Origin: Candidatus Falkowiibacteriota bacterium
GTDB taxonomy: Bacteria; Patescibacteriota; Patescibacteriia; Patescibacteriales; WJLG01
Assembly (NCBI GenBank): GCA_014728685.1
Contig: WJLG01000077.1
Span: 1-16,769, forward strand
DNA: 16,769 bases
Reading direction: 5' to 3'
The notes under the pieces are model-generated. The model saw only the letters and a list, made by a program, of their open reading frames with translations. It did no database searches and was not told where the DNA came from. Position 1 is the first letter of the stretch, and each line of letters opens with the position of its first letter. The position numbers and the translations under genes are program-made. Positions 6,521 to 13,972 of this stretch are shown here, piece by piece.

Positions 6521-8596
6521 ATGCCTAGAGAATTTGCTTTGGAAAAAATTAGAAATATCGGGATAATGGCCCATATTGACGCCGGTAAGACGACTTTTAC
6601 CGAGCGCGTGCTTTTTTATACAGGAAAGAAACATAAGATCGGCGAGACTCATGACGGAGCCGCTGATATGGACTGGATGGAGCAGGAAAAGGAAAGAGGT
6701 ATTACCATCACTTCAGCCGCTACCACTTGTTTTTGGAAAGACAACAAGATCAATATTATTGATACTCCAGGACACGTTGATTTTACCGTTGAGGTAGAGA
6801 GGTCTTTGCGTGTTTTGGACGGAGCGGTTGCTGTTTTTGACGGTGCGGCCGGTGTTGAACCGCAATCAGAAACAGTTTGGAGGCAAGCTGATAAATATCA
6901 TGTTCCCAGAATGTGTTTTGTGAATAAAATGGATAAGATGGGAGCGGATTTCTATATGAGCCTTGATTCCATCAAGGAAAGGCTCAACCCGAACGCAGTT
7001 GCCGTTCAATTGCCGATCGGAGCGGAATCCGATCTGTCCGGAGTGATAGATCTTATCGAACAGAAAGCTTACAAATTCGAAGGTAGCTTCGGCGAGAATA
7101 TGATAGAGATCGAGATCCCGGCCGATATGAAAGAAAAAGTCGAGAAATTCCGATCTGACATGATCGAGAAAGTGGTTGAGCAGGATGAGGCTACTATGGA
7201 AAAATATTTGGGCGGAGAAGAGATCTCCGTTGATGAGATAAAAAGCGCATTGAGAAAAGGCGTTTTGGCCAATGAAGTGTATCCGGTATTTTGCGGAACA
7301 GCTTTGCAGAACATCGGCGTTCAGCCGGTATTGGACGCGGTTTCCTGGTATCTGCCTTCTCCGATCGATGTGGCCGAGATCAAAGGTCATGATCCCAAGG
7401 ATGAAGAAAAAGAAATATTGGTCAAAGCTGATGATAATGAGCCTTTTGCCGGCTTGGCCTTTAAGATAGCTACTGATCCTTTTGTCGGAAAGCTTTGCTT
7501 TGTCCGAGTTTACAGCGGAAAACTGGAGGCCGGCTCTTATGTTTACAACGCGGCTACTGGATCTAAAGAGAGGATCGGCAGGCTGGTGAGAATGCATGCC
7601 AATTCCAGAGAAGAGGCTAAGGAAGTCTATGCTGGAGATATTGTTGCCGCTGTCGGTTTGAAGAATACAACTACCGGTAATACATTGTGCTCCGAATCAA
7701 GACCTGTTCTTTTGGAGAACATCACTTTCCCGGAACCGGTGATCCAGATCGCGGTCGAACCTAAGACCAAAGCCGATCAGGATAAAATGGCCGTGGCTTT
7801 GCAGAAATTGGCAGAGGAAGATCCGACTTTCAGAGTTGAGAGCGATGAAGAGACCAACCAAACCTTGATCTCCGGTATGGGAGAACTTCATTTGGATGTT
7901 ATTGTGGACAGAATGAAAAGAGAATTCAATGTCGAAGCCAACATCGGACAACCACAAGTATCATACAGAGAAACTATCAGAGAAACCGCTGAGGCGGAAC
8001 ATAAATATGCCAAGCAGTCCGGTGGACGCGGTCAATACGGCCATGTTTATTTGAGGCTGGAACCTCAGGAAGAGGGTGCTGGTTTTGAATTCGCCAACGA
8101 GATCAAAGGCGGAGCTATTCCAAAAGAATTTGTTCCGGCTATTGAAAAGGGCGTGAAAGAAGCTATGGACCAGGGTGTTTTGGCCGGATATCCAATGGTG
8201 GATATCAAGGCTACCGTATTCGACGGTAGTTATCATGAGGTCGATTCATCCGAGGTTGCTTTTAAGATGGCTTCTATATTCGCCTTTAAGGATGCTTGTG
8301 CGAAAGCCAAGACCGTTTTGTTGGAGCCGGTAATGAAAGTCGAGGTGGTTACTCCGGAAGAATACATGGGCAACGTGGTAGGTGATCTTAATTCCAAAAG
8401 AGGTCAAGTCGATGAAATGACCGATCGAGGCAATATGAAGGTTATTTTGGCCAAGGTTCCTTTGGCTGAAATGTTCGGATATGCGACTGGCCTGAGGTCG
8501 ATGTCTCAAGGTAGAGCCAATTATACTATGGAATTCCTGCATTATGCTGAAGTTCCAAGAAATATTCTGGAAAAGATACAGGAAAAGAACGGATAG
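6521..8596 (+). CDS. fusA: Translation elongation factor G
   Basis: A 691-residue EF-G, the GTPase that drives tRNA-mRNA translocation. The G domain shows AHIDAGKT (17-24), GITIT with the switch-I Thr (60-64), DTPGHVD (81-87, catalytic His85) and NKMD (135-138). Domains II-V follow at normal length, with the domain IV region ending in SQGRANYTMEF. The frame is open to a TTG at 6509, but that would add only four residues in front of the family-typical MPREFALEKIRNIGIMAHID, so ATG 6521 is chosen. No Shine-Dalgarno motif. It ends with TAG. Upstream is a long hairpin-rich spacer; downstream the usual tuf is displaced by the gene at 8656. Confidence 0.98.
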   Translation: MPREFALEKIRNIGIMAHIDAGKTTFTERVLFYTGKKHKIGETHDGAADMDWMEQEKERGITITSAATTCFWKDNKINIIDTPGHVDFTVEVERSLRVLDGAVAVFDGAAGVEPQSETVWRQADKYHVPRMCFVNKMDKMGADFYMSLDSIKERLNPNAVAVQLPIGAESDLSGVIDLIEQKAYKFEGSFGENMIEIEIPADMKEKVEKFRSDMIEKVVEQDEATMEKYLGGEEISVDEIKSALRKGVLANEVYPVFCGTALQNIGVQPVLDAVSWYLPSPIDVAEIKGHDPKDEEKEILVKADDNEPFAGLAFKIATDPFVGKLCFVRVYSGKLEAGSYVYNAATGSKERIGRLVRMHANSREEAKEVYAGDIVAAVGLKNTTTGNTLCSESRPVLLENITFPEPVIQIAVEPKTKADQDKMAVALQKLAEEDPTFRVESDEETNQTLISGMGELHLDVIVDRMKREFNVEANIGQPQVSYRETIRETAEAEHKYAKQSGGRGQYGHVYLRLEPQEEGAGFEFANEIKGGAIPKEFVPAIEKGVKEAMDQGVLAGYPMVDIKATVFDGSYHEVDSSEVAFKMASIFAFKDACAKAKTVLLEPVMKVEVVTPEEYMGNVVGDLNSKRGQVDEMTDRGNMKVILAKVPLAEMFGYATGLRSMSQGRANYTMEFLHYAEVPRNILEKIQEKNG

Positions 8597-8612
8597 AATA
8601 AGGTTTGGATGA

Positions 8613-8641
8613 TTGACCCCGATTCGTTTTTCAGTTAAAAT
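8613..8641 (+). promoter_or_regulatory. Promoter for the acidic Phd-like gene
   Basis: TTGACC at 8613-8618, a spacer of exactly 17 nt, and TAAAAT at 8636-8641, all inside the 59-nt gap after fusA. A start about 7 nt beyond the -10 box would leave a leader of only about 8 nt before the ATG at 8656, close to leaderless. Confidence 0.6.
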
Positions 8642-8655
8642 ATCAATATAAAAAT

Positions 8656-9135
8656 ATGAAAAGCAAATTGGAAAAAGCTATAGAAATAGCAAAAAGAACA
8701 GGCGACAAAATAATCGTTGTCAATGAAAAAGATGATTCGGCTATCGTCTTGATGGATCTGGATGAATATGAAATATTAGCAGATAATGATTTTGAAGATT
8801 ACTTAGGTGAAGATGATATTCAAAGCTTGACAGAAGAAGAGTTGCTTGATAAGATTAATCGCGATATAGGAGTCTGGCAAGAGAATAAAAAGGATAAGGA
8901 AATAGAAGACCTGGAGGGTGATTTTGCGTCTGTAAATATCGATGATGATGAAGAAGAAATGGAAGAGGCGGAGGATGATAATATGTATTATTATGATGAG
9001 TCCGAGAACCTGAAGCCGGTTGAACAAATACCTGAAGAGCCTGTGTCAAAACAAGAAAAGCCAAAGAAAAAAATTGACGATAATAATTGGCAGATATCGA
9101 AAGAGATCAAACACAGAGCTGAAGATATACAATAA
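8656..9135 (+). CDS. Acidic protein with a Phd/YefM-like N-terminus, function unknown
   Basis: A 159-residue protein I cannot name with certainty. Residues 1-45 resemble the fold signature of Phd/YefM antitoxins: an amphipathic helix (KLEKAIEIAKRTGDK), a beta hairpin (IIVVNEKDDSAIVLMDL) and the DEYE helix start. Beyond residue 45 it turns very acidic, with 52 Asp or Glu among 159 residues, densest at 89-118, then a Pro/Lys-rich linker and a short charged helix. No toxin gene is adjacent: fusA lies before and tuf after, and it has its own promoter. It may be a solitary DNA-binding regulator, a ribosome-associated factor or a nucleic-acid mimic; none of these can be shown from sequence. It is clearly coding: ATG start in AT-rich context, normal codon use and a plausible protein throughout. 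Confidence 0.75.
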   Translation: MKSKLEKAIEIAKRTGDKIIVVNEKDDSAIVLMDLDEYEILADNDFEDYLGEDDIQSLTEEELLDKINRDIGVWQENKKDKEIEDLEGDFASVNIDDDEEEMEEAEDDNMYYYDESENLKPVEQIPEEPVSKQEKPKKKIDDNNWQISKEIKHRAEDIQ

Positions 9136-9184
9136 TTCAAAAGTAAATAATAATAAAGAATAATAATTAAATTTTATCGGCTGG

Positions 9185-9227
9185 TTGCCCTGCCTTTTAA
9201 AGGGCAAAAAACCCCGAGATATCGGGG
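9185..9227 (+). promoter_or_regulatory. Two tandem hairpins in the tuf leader
   Basis: TTGCCCT (9185-9191) pairs with AGGGCAA (9201-9207); four bases later CCCCGA (9212-9217) pairs with TCGGGG (9222-9227) around GATA. The second ends 17 nt before the tuf ATG. A-runs rather than T-runs follow the first stem, so termination on this strand is unlikely. Position suggests control or protection of the tuf message. The CCCGA/TCGGG stem recurs in the rpsL leader at 5328-5341. Confidence 0.6.
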
Positions 9228-9244
9228 GCCGTGAAGAATTCCAA

Positions 9245-10432
9245 ATGGCAGACAAATTCGAACGAAGCAAACCCCATGTCAATGTTGGTACTATCGGCCA
9301 CGTTGATCATGGTAAAACCACTTTGACAGCAGCCATCCTGAAGGTATTGGTTGCTAATGGTAAGACTGCATCTGATAAAGATGTAAGCCAGATCGATGCC
9401 GCTCCTGAAGAAAAGGCTCGCGGTATCACTATCGCTACCGCTCACGTAGAGTATGAGACCGATAAGAGGCATTATGCTCACGTTGACTGTCCTGGACACG
9501 CCGATTATGTTAAGAACATGATCACCGGTGCTGCTCAGATGGACGGTGCTATTTTGGTAGTAGCCGCTACTGACGGTCCTATGCCTCAGACCAGAGAGCA
9601 TATTCTTTTGGCTAGGCAGGTAGGTGTGCCTTATATCGTTGTTTTCTTAAACAAATGCGACATGGTCGAAGACAAAGAGCTTATTGATTTGGTTGAAGAA
9701 GAGGTCAGGGATTTGTTGAAACAATATGAATTCCCGGGTGATGAGGCTCCTATTATCAGAGGTTCAGCCTTGCAAGCCCTTGAAAATCCTACCGGTGAAT
9801 ATGGTAAAGCCGTTATGGATCTTATGGATTCATTGGATGAAAAGATCCCAGAACCGACCAGAGACGTCGATCAGCCTTTCTTGATGCCTATCGAGGACAT
9901 CTTTTCTATCGAAGGCCGCGGTACTGTTGTTACCGGAAGGATCGAAAGAGGTGTTATCAATTTGAACGACGAAGTTGAGATAGTTGGTATCAATGAAACT
10001 ACCAAAACAGTAGTTACCGGTATCGAGATGTTCAACAAGCAGTTGGACAACGGACAAGCCGGTGATAATGCTGGTATCCTTTTGAGAGGTACCAAGAAGG
10101 AAGATGTTGAAAGAGGACAGGTTCTGGCCAAGCCGGGAACTATCACTCCTCACACTGAATTCGAAGCCGAGGTTTATGTATTGTCCAAAGACGAAGGCGG
10201 AAGACATAAGCCGTTCTTCAAAGGTTATAAGCCTCAGTTCTACATCAGAACAACTGATGTTACCGGTGAGATCACTTTGCCGGAAGGAACTGAAATGGTC
10301 ATGCCTGGCGATACCGTCAATTTGACCGTTAAGCTTATTGCCCCTATCGCTTTGGAAGAGAAGCAGAAATTCGCTATCAGAGAAGGTGGAAGAACTGTTG
10401 GAGCCGGTGTTGTTGCTAAGATCATCAAATAA
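9245..10432 (+). CDS. tuf: Translation elongation factor Tu
   Basis: A 395-residue EF-Tu that delivers aminoacyl-tRNA to the ribosome as the GTP complex. The start at 9245 gives MADKFERSKPHVNVGTIGHV; the frame is open further upstream to 9185 but that part is the leader hairpins. GTPase motifs: GHVDHGKT (18-25), GITIATAHVEY (60-70), DCPGHAD (81-87, catalytic His85) and NKCD (136-139). Domains II and III are complete, with the C-terminal GGRTVGAGVVAKII. Length is standard. It sits one gene after fusA and 95 nt before rpsJ. A strong GC-rich hairpin follows at 10445. No Shine-Dalgarno motif is visible before the ATG. Confidence 0.98.
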   Translation: MADKFERSKPHVNVGTIGHVDHGKTTLTAAILKVLVANGKTASDKDVSQIDAAPEEKARGITIATAHVEYETDKRHYAHVDCPGHADYVKNMITGAAQMDGAILVVAATDGPMPQTREHILLARQVGVPYIVVFLNKCDMVEDKELIDLVEEEVRDLLKQYEFPGDEAPIIRGSALQALENPTGEYGKAVMDLMDSLDEKIPEPTRDVDQPFLMPIEDIFSIEGRGTVVTGRIERGVINLNDEVEIVGINETTKTVVTGIEMFNKQLDNGQAGDNAGILLRGTKKEDVERGQVLAKPGTITPHTEFEAEVYVLSKDEGGRHKPFFKGYKPQFYIRTTDVTGEITLPEGTEMVMPGDTVNLTVKLIAPIALEEKQKFAIREGGRTVGAGVVAKIIK

Positions 10433-10444
10433 GTATATAGCTTG

Positions 10445-10469
10445 CCCCTCACCACCAGTTGGTGAGGGG
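10445..10469 (+). terminator. GC-rich hairpin after tuf, probable terminator
   Basis: A perfect 10-bp stem, CCCCTCACCA (10445-10454) with TGGTGAGGGG (10460-10469), around the loop CCAGT. It starts 12 nt after the tuf stop. The following stretch TTGTGGTGTATAATTATTT is only partly T-rich, so termination may be incomplete, allowing some read-through into rpsJ. Confidence 0.6.
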
Positions 10470-10477
10470 TTGTGGTG

Positions 10478-10518
10478 TATAATTATTTGCACTAAGACTA
10501 CATAGTCTATAAATAATT
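10478..10518 (+). promoter_or_regulatory. TATAAT box and hairpin in the rpsJ leader
   Basis: A perfect TATAAT lies at 10478-10483 just after the tuf terminator hairpin, but no convincing -35 box is seen. Immediately downstream AATTATTT (10481-10488) can pair with AAATAATT (10511-10518), and AGACT (10495-10499) with AGTCT (10504-10508) around ACAT. The hairpin ends 9 nt before the rpsJ ATG. Promoter and hairpin overlap, so they may not act together. Confidence 0.35.
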
Positions 10519-10527
10519 TAAAAAATC

Positions 10528-10872
10528 ATGGCAGAAGAGAAAAAAACAACAGAAAAAGATGATGTTAAACAGAAGATCAGGATCAAGATAAAAGCTTTTG
10601 ATCACAAGATCATCGACAAATCGACCAAGACTATCATCGAAACTGCTGAAAGAAGCAATGCCCAGATCTTCGGACCGATACCATTGCCGACCGAAAAGAC
10701 CAAGTATACGGTCAACAGATCGACTTTTGTCAACAAATCCGCTCGCGATCAGTATGAAGTAAGAATACACAAGAGACTGATCGATATCGTCGAGCCAAGC
10801 GCTAAGACGATCGAGGATCTGACAAACTTGAATCTACCGGCCGGTGTGGACGTCGAGATCAAGATGAAATAA
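10528..10872 (+). CDS. rpsJ: 30S ribosomal protein S10
   Basis: A 114-residue S10, a head protein of the small subunit (and NusE in antitermination). The core begins at about residue 16 with KIRIKIKAFDHKIID; FGPIPLPTEKTKYTVNRS (48-65) and SARDQYEVRIHKRLIDI (71-87) are diagnostic. A charged N-terminal extension of about 15 residues precedes the core, compared with none in E. coli. No Shine-Dalgarno motif. It lies after tuf, as expected for the str-S10 junction, but 282 nt with a strong promoter and terminator separate it from rplC, so it probably belongs more to the tuf unit than to the rplC unit. Confidence 0.97.
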   Translation: MAEEKKTTEKDDVKQKIRIKIKAFDHKIIDKSTKTIIETAERSNAQIFGPIPLPTEKTKYTVNRSTFVNKSARDQYEVRIHKRLIDIVEPSAKTIEDLTNLNLPAGVDVEIKMK

Positions 10873-10879
10873 GTTTTTT

Positions 10880-11015
10880 AAAATAATATTAGCGATTATT
10901 TTTCGAAGAACTCCTTGCAAGCAAGGATAGTCTTTGATTGATAATTGTTAGTTATTTTGGAGGTAAAATTAGGAAAAACAATATACAAAAGAAACTTAGG
11001 CCGATATCGTCGGCC
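10880..11015 (+). other. Non-coding spacer after rpsJ with three hairpins
   Basis: AAAATAAT (10880-10887) pairs with ATTATTTT (10895-10902); TCCTTG (10912-10917) with CAAGGA (10922-10927) around CAAG; GGCCGA (10999-11004) with TCGGCC (11010-11015) around TATCG, the last one ending 4 nt before the -35 box at 11020. No gene is convincing in the stretch. The first, AT-only stem ends in a T-run and may help end the rpsJ message. Confidence 0.45.
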
Positions 11016-11019
11016 AGGC

Positions 11020-11048
11020 TTGACTAATACCGATTATTAGTATATAAT
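11020..11048 (+). promoter_or_regulatory. Strong sigma-70-type promoter for rplC onward
   Basis: TTGACT at 11020-11025, a spacer of exactly 17 nt, and a consensus TATAAT at 11043-11048. This is the closest match to the bacterial consensus in the window. The start point would be near 11055, about 100 nt before rplC and only about 3 nt before the leader ORF ATG at 11058. Confidence 0.75.
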
Positions 11049-11057
11049 TCAGGCAAC

Positions 11058-11123
11058 ATGTATATTGACCATATTCCTAATAGGGTCAGTTTTTTGTTTT
11101 TAAGAGGTATGAAATTCTTTTAA
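11058..11123 (+). CDS. Possible 21-codon leader peptide before rplC
   Basis: ATG 11058 opens a 21-codon frame beginning MYIDHIPNRV and ending RGMKFF, with TAA at 11121-11123. It would be nearly leaderless from the promoter at 11020-11048. The frame runs through the whole terminator hairpin and its T-run, and its stop codon falls in the loop of the next hairpin. Whether it is translated cannot be told from sequence; chance is a real alternative. Confidence 0.3.
   Translation: MYIDHIPNRVSFLFLRGMKFF
11065..11101 (+). terminator. Intrinsic terminator / attenuator in the rplC leader
   Basis: TGACC (11066-11070) pairs with GGTCA (11084-11088), with an A-G mismatch and then TATT (11072-11075) with AATA (11079-11082) around the loop CCT; a U-G pair extends the base. 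Six T, a G and five T follow directly (11090-11101). This is a classic rho-independent terminator, placed about 10 nt after the predicted start of transcription and 54 nt before rplC, so it must be bypassed for the operon to be expressed. Confidence 0.7.
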
Positions 11124-11137
11124 AAAGGATTTCCTCT
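11103..11137 (+). promoter_or_regulatory. Second leader hairpin before rplC
   Basis: A continuous 10-bp stem, 11111-11120 with 11124-11133 (one G-U pair), has a TAA loop; below it AGAG (11103-11106) pairs with CTCT (11134-11137) across a 4-nt bulge. It begins right after the T-run of the terminator and ends 17 nt before the rplC ATG. It may govern translation or stability of the leader. Confidence 0.5.
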
Positions 11138-11154
11138 GCCAAAATAAGATATTT

Positions 11155-11961
11155 ATGAAATTCATAATAGGAAAAAAAATCGAAATGACGCAGATCTGGA
11201 AGGACGGAAAGGTATTGGCTGTGACCAAAGTTCAGGCCGAACCTTGCACCATCACTCAGGTCAAGAACGAAGAGAAGGACGGATATCGAGCTGTCCAGGT
11301 GGCTTTTGGAAAAGGTAAAGAAAAAAGGACCAAAAAGCCTCAGAGCGGACATTTGAAAAAAGCCGGATTAAAAGGAGTTAAAGTTTTAAAAGAATTCAAA
11401 ATAGATGATAAGGCTGAATTGAACATCGGAGATTTGATATCGGCTGATAATTTTGTTGCCGGTGATAAGATAGATATTACCGGAATTTCGAAAGGTAAAG
11501 GTTTTGCCGGCGTGGTCAAGAGACATGGTTTTCATGGATCGAAAAAAACTCATGGAAACAAGGATCAGTTGAGGATGCCGGGTTCTATCGGTTGTACCGG
11601 ACCAGCCCATGTTTTCAAGGGAGTGAGAATGGCCGGTAGAATGGGCGGAGAGCAGGTTACTACCAAAAATTTAGAGATAGCCGACGTAGATCTTGAAAAT
11701 AATATTTTATTTATAAAAGGAGCGGTTCCCGGAGGAAGAAATGGCCTGGTTATCGTAGTGGCTGATGGAGAATTGAAAGTTTCAAAAAAAGAAGAGACCA
11801 AAGAGGAGAAGAAACCGGAAATCGATCAAAAACAGGAAGAAAAAACAGAAGAAGGATCAGAAAATAAGGAAGAAAAAAAGGAAAGCGCTTCCGAGAAAAC
11901 AACTGATCAAGAAAAGAAAGAAGCTTCAAGCGCAGAAGCGAATAAAGAAGAAAAGAATTAG
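11155..11961 (+). CDS. rplC: 50S ribosomal protein L3 with acidic/basic tail
   Basis: A 268-residue L3, an early-assembly protein near the peptidyl transferase centre. The core (1-206) has MKFIIGKKIEMTQIW, GKGFAGVVKRHGF (115-127), MPGSIGCTGPAHVFKG (141-156) and MAGRMGGEQVT (159-169). Where E. coli has the methylated Gln150 (GSIGQ), this protein has Cys147. About 60 residues after VVADGELKVS are almost only Lys, Glu, Ser, Thr and Gln and must be disordered; typical L3 stops near residue 210. Same codon style as the core, no frameshift. First gene after the promoter-attenuator region; rplD follows after 10 nt. Ends with TAG. No Shine-Dalgarno motif. Confidence 0.97.
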   Translation: MKFIIGKKIEMTQIWKDGKVLAVTKVQAEPCTITQVKNEEKDGYRAVQVAFGKGKEKRTKKPQSGHLKKAGLKGVKVLKEFKIDDKAELNIGDLISADNFVAGDKIDITGISKGKGFAGVVKRHGFHGSKKTHGNKDQLRMPGSIGCTGPAHVFKGVRMAGRMGGEQVTTKNLEIADVDLENNILFIKGAVPGGRNGLVIVVADGELKVSKKEETKEEKKPEIDQKQEEKTEEGSENKEEKKESASEKTTDQEKKEASSAEANKEEKN

Positions 11962-11971
11962 TTTTTGATAT

Positions 11972-12637
11972 ATGTCGATAAAAACAAATGTTTACAATCA
12001 GAAAGGCGAGAAGGCAGGGGATATAGAATTGAAAGATCATATCTTTTCAGTTGCCGTTAAGGGTGAATTGCTGCACCAGTCTTTGCTTGCTCAAATGGGC
12101 AATGAAAGACAGGTTATAGCTCACACCAAAGGAAGAGCGGAAGTTCGCGGTGGCGGAGCCAAACCTTGGAGACAGAAAGGCACTGGACGAGCCAGAGCCG
12201 GATCATCCAGATCACCGATCTGGATCGGAGGCGGAGTTACTTTCGGACCGACTTCAAGCAGGAATTTTTCCAAAAAGATCAACAAGAAGATGAGACAGAA
12301 GGCTATCTTTATGGCTCTTTCTGACAGATTGGCTGATAATTCTTTGGTTGTTATAGATAAGTTCGAGATCGAAAAGCCTAAAACAAAGCTGTTTTCCGAT
12401 ATTTTGAATAATATTGAAAATAAGATCTTGAAAAAAGAGGATAAGAAGACCTCTAGGAGAAGTATTTTGGTCGTAAGCGGCAAGTCTGATGAAACAATCA
12501 AGCTGTCTGCGAACAATTTGCCGGGAGTAAAAATTATTTGTTTGGATAATATCAATTTATCAGACCTTTTGAAGTATCGGAAATTAATATTGACCGAAGA
12601 TGCGGTCAAGGGTTTGGAGAAAACATATAAGAAATAA
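11972..12637 (+). CDS. rplD: 50S ribosomal protein L4
   Basis: A 221-residue L4, whose long loop lines the peptide exit tunnel; in E. coli it also represses its own S10 operon. The loop is seen as EVRGGGAKPWRQKGTGRARA (57-76), followed by GGGVTFGP (86-93). The globular part matches in length, with MALSDRLADN and a C-terminal LLKYRKLILTEDAVKGLEK. The start codon follows TAT (TATATG). Gaps are 10 nt to rplC and 4 nt to rplW, so translation is probably coupled. Whether L4 binds the hairpins upstream of rplC cannot be judged from sequence alone. Confidence 0.97.
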   Translation: MSIKTNVYNQKGEKAGDIELKDHIFSVAVKGELLHQSLLAQMGNERQVIAHTKGRAEVRGGGAKPWRQKGTGRARAGSSRSPIWIGGGVTFGPTSSRNFSKKINKKMRQKAIFMALSDRLADNSLVVIDKFEIEKPKTKLFSDILNNIENKILKKEDKKTSRRSILVVSGKSDETIKLSANNLPGVKIICLDNINLSDLLKYRKLILTEDAVKGLEKTYKK

Positions 12638-12641
12638 TAAT

Positions 12642-13097
12642 ATGGGTTTATTTTCAAATAAAAAAAATACAGATTCTGATAAAAGCAAGCAAACTTCTCA
12701 AAAGGAAGTTAAAAAAGACGACAAGAAAAGCATGAAAGAGCTTTATCAGAACGAAGAAGTCAAACAGGAAGTAAAGACTTCAAAAGACAGCAAGGATAGT
12801 AAGGTTGCCAGCGGTATTGCTTATAGGGTTTTGGTAAGACCTTTGATCACTGAGAAGGCTACCGAGCTTTCAAGCTTGAACAAGTATGCTTTTGAGGTTT
12901 GCACCGATGCCAATAAGATAGAGGTGGCCCAGGCTGTCAAAGAAGTCTATGGAATAAAACCAGTGAGTGTTAATATATTAAAAATGAAAGGCAAAAAGGT
13001 TGTAAGAGGCAGATATACGGGCAAAAGAAAAGATTGGAAAAAGGCCATAGTGACTTTGCCTAAAGGTAAGACTATTCGGATTTACGAAGGAATATAA
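12642..13097 (+). CDS. rplW: 50S ribosomal protein L23 with charged N-terminal extension
   Basis: A 151-residue L23, which sits at the tunnel exit and docks trigger factor and the signal recognition particle. The core begins at about residue 61 with YRVLVRPLITEKATELS and includes NKYAFEVCTDANKIEV, KPVSVNILKMKGK and the basic RGRYTGKRKDWKKAIV. Before it are about 60 residues rich in Lys, Asp, Glu and Ser (MGLFSNKKNTDSDKSK...). The frame continues upstream into rplD, but ATG 12642 is the natural start, 4 nt after the rplD stop. A later start at the internal Met31 would shorten the extension and is less likely, since the sequence just before 12642 (AATAATATG) matches other starts here. Rest of the gene is normal. 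Confidence 0.94.
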   Translation: MGLFSNKKNTDSDKSKQTSQKEVKKDDKKSMKELYQNEEVKQEVKTSKDSKDSKVASGIAYRVLVRPLITEKATELSSLNKYAFEVCTDANKIEVAQAVKEVYGIKPVSVNILKMKGKKVVRGRYTGKRKDWKKAIVTLPKGKTIRIYEGI

Positions 13098-13119
13098 AAA
13101 ATAGTTAAATTGTTAATAT

Positions 13120-13962
13120 ATGGGAATTAAAAAGGTAAAACCAATTACACCGGGAAGAAGACAAGCTGTTTTTGATGACTTTTCCGATATCACCAACAAG
13201 AGACCTAAGATAAAATCTTTGATCAAAGTCAGAAAGACATCTGGCGGCCGCAACAATCAAGGCAGGATCACAGTCAGGCATAGAGGCGGCGGAGTCAAGA
13301 AAAGAACAAGGGTTATTGATTTCAAGAGAACCAAATTTGATATACCGGCTACAGTTGAAGCTATTGAATACGATCCGGGCAGAGGTGCTAGAATCGCTTT
13401 GTTGGTTTATGCTGACGGAGCCAGAAGCTATATAATCGCCCCGGCCAAGGTAAAAGTAGGCGATAAAGTGATGAGTTCCATGAAGAAGATCGCCATCAAA
13501 GCTGGTAATTGTATGCCTGTTAAATATATTCCAGCCGGTATTGATATTTGTTGCGTAGAGCTTAACCCGGGTGCCGGAGCCAAGATCGCTCGAGGCGCCG
13601 GAGATTCCGTTTTCGTGATGGGCGTTGAGGGTAAATTTGCACAGTTGAAAATGCCTTCAGGAGAGATTAGATTGGTCAAGAAGGATTGTCTTTGTACTAT
13701 TGGACCGGCTAGTAATGCCGATAAAAGGCATATTAAATACGGTTTGGCCGGCAGAAAGAGAAAATTAGGCTGGAGACCGACCGTTCGCGGAAGCGCCATG
13801 AATCCTGTGGATCATCCTCATGGAGGTGGTGAAGGAAATCAACCGATCGGTTTGAAGAATCCTAAGACCCCTTGGGGAAAGACAGCTATGGGTGTTAAGA
13901 CCAGAAGGAACAGACCCAGTGATAAATTGATAATCAAGAGAAGAAAAAGAAGAAAGAGATAA
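13120..13962 (+). CDS. rplB: 50S ribosomal protein L2
   Basis: A 280-residue L2, which is needed for subunit joining and peptidyl transferase activity. It begins MGIKKVKPITPGRRQ and contains GGRNNQGRITVRHRGGG (42-58), IEYDPGRGARIALL (82-95), the highly conserved AMNPVDHPHGGGEG (226-239), and a strongly basic C-terminus ending RRKRRKR. The length is standard. It lies 22 nt after rplW, start context TATATG. After it comes a 96-nt spacer with an octad hairpin before rpsS, longer than any other gap from rplC onward. Confidence 0.98.
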   Translation: MGIKKVKPITPGRRQAVFDDFSDITNKRPKIKSLIKVRKTSGGRNNQGRITVRHRGGGVKKRTRVIDFKRTKFDIPATVEAIEYDPGRGARIALLVYADGARSYIIAPAKVKVGDKVMSSMKKIAIKAGNCMPVKYIPAGIDICCVELNPGAGAKIARGAGDSVFVMGVEGKFAQLKMPSGEIRLVKKDCLCTIGPASNADKRHIKYGLAGRKRKLGWRPTVRGSAMNPVDHPHGGGEGNQPIGLKNPKTPWGKTAMGVKTRRNRPSDKLIIKRRKRRKR

Positions 13963-13972
13963 AGTTAGTGTC

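Noticed and set aside
6866..7597. 243-codon open frame on the - strand inside fusA
   Set aside because: Shadow of the fusA coding frame; no recognisable domain and fully covered by a certain gene. Same for the 220-codon - strand frame at 9830-10492 in tuf.
10957..11040. GGAGG at 10959-10963 and a short TTG-started frame after rpsJ
   Set aside because: No ATG/GTG at a suitable distance from the GGAGG; the frame starts inside the motif, runs through a hairpin and the promoter, and its product has no recognisable features.
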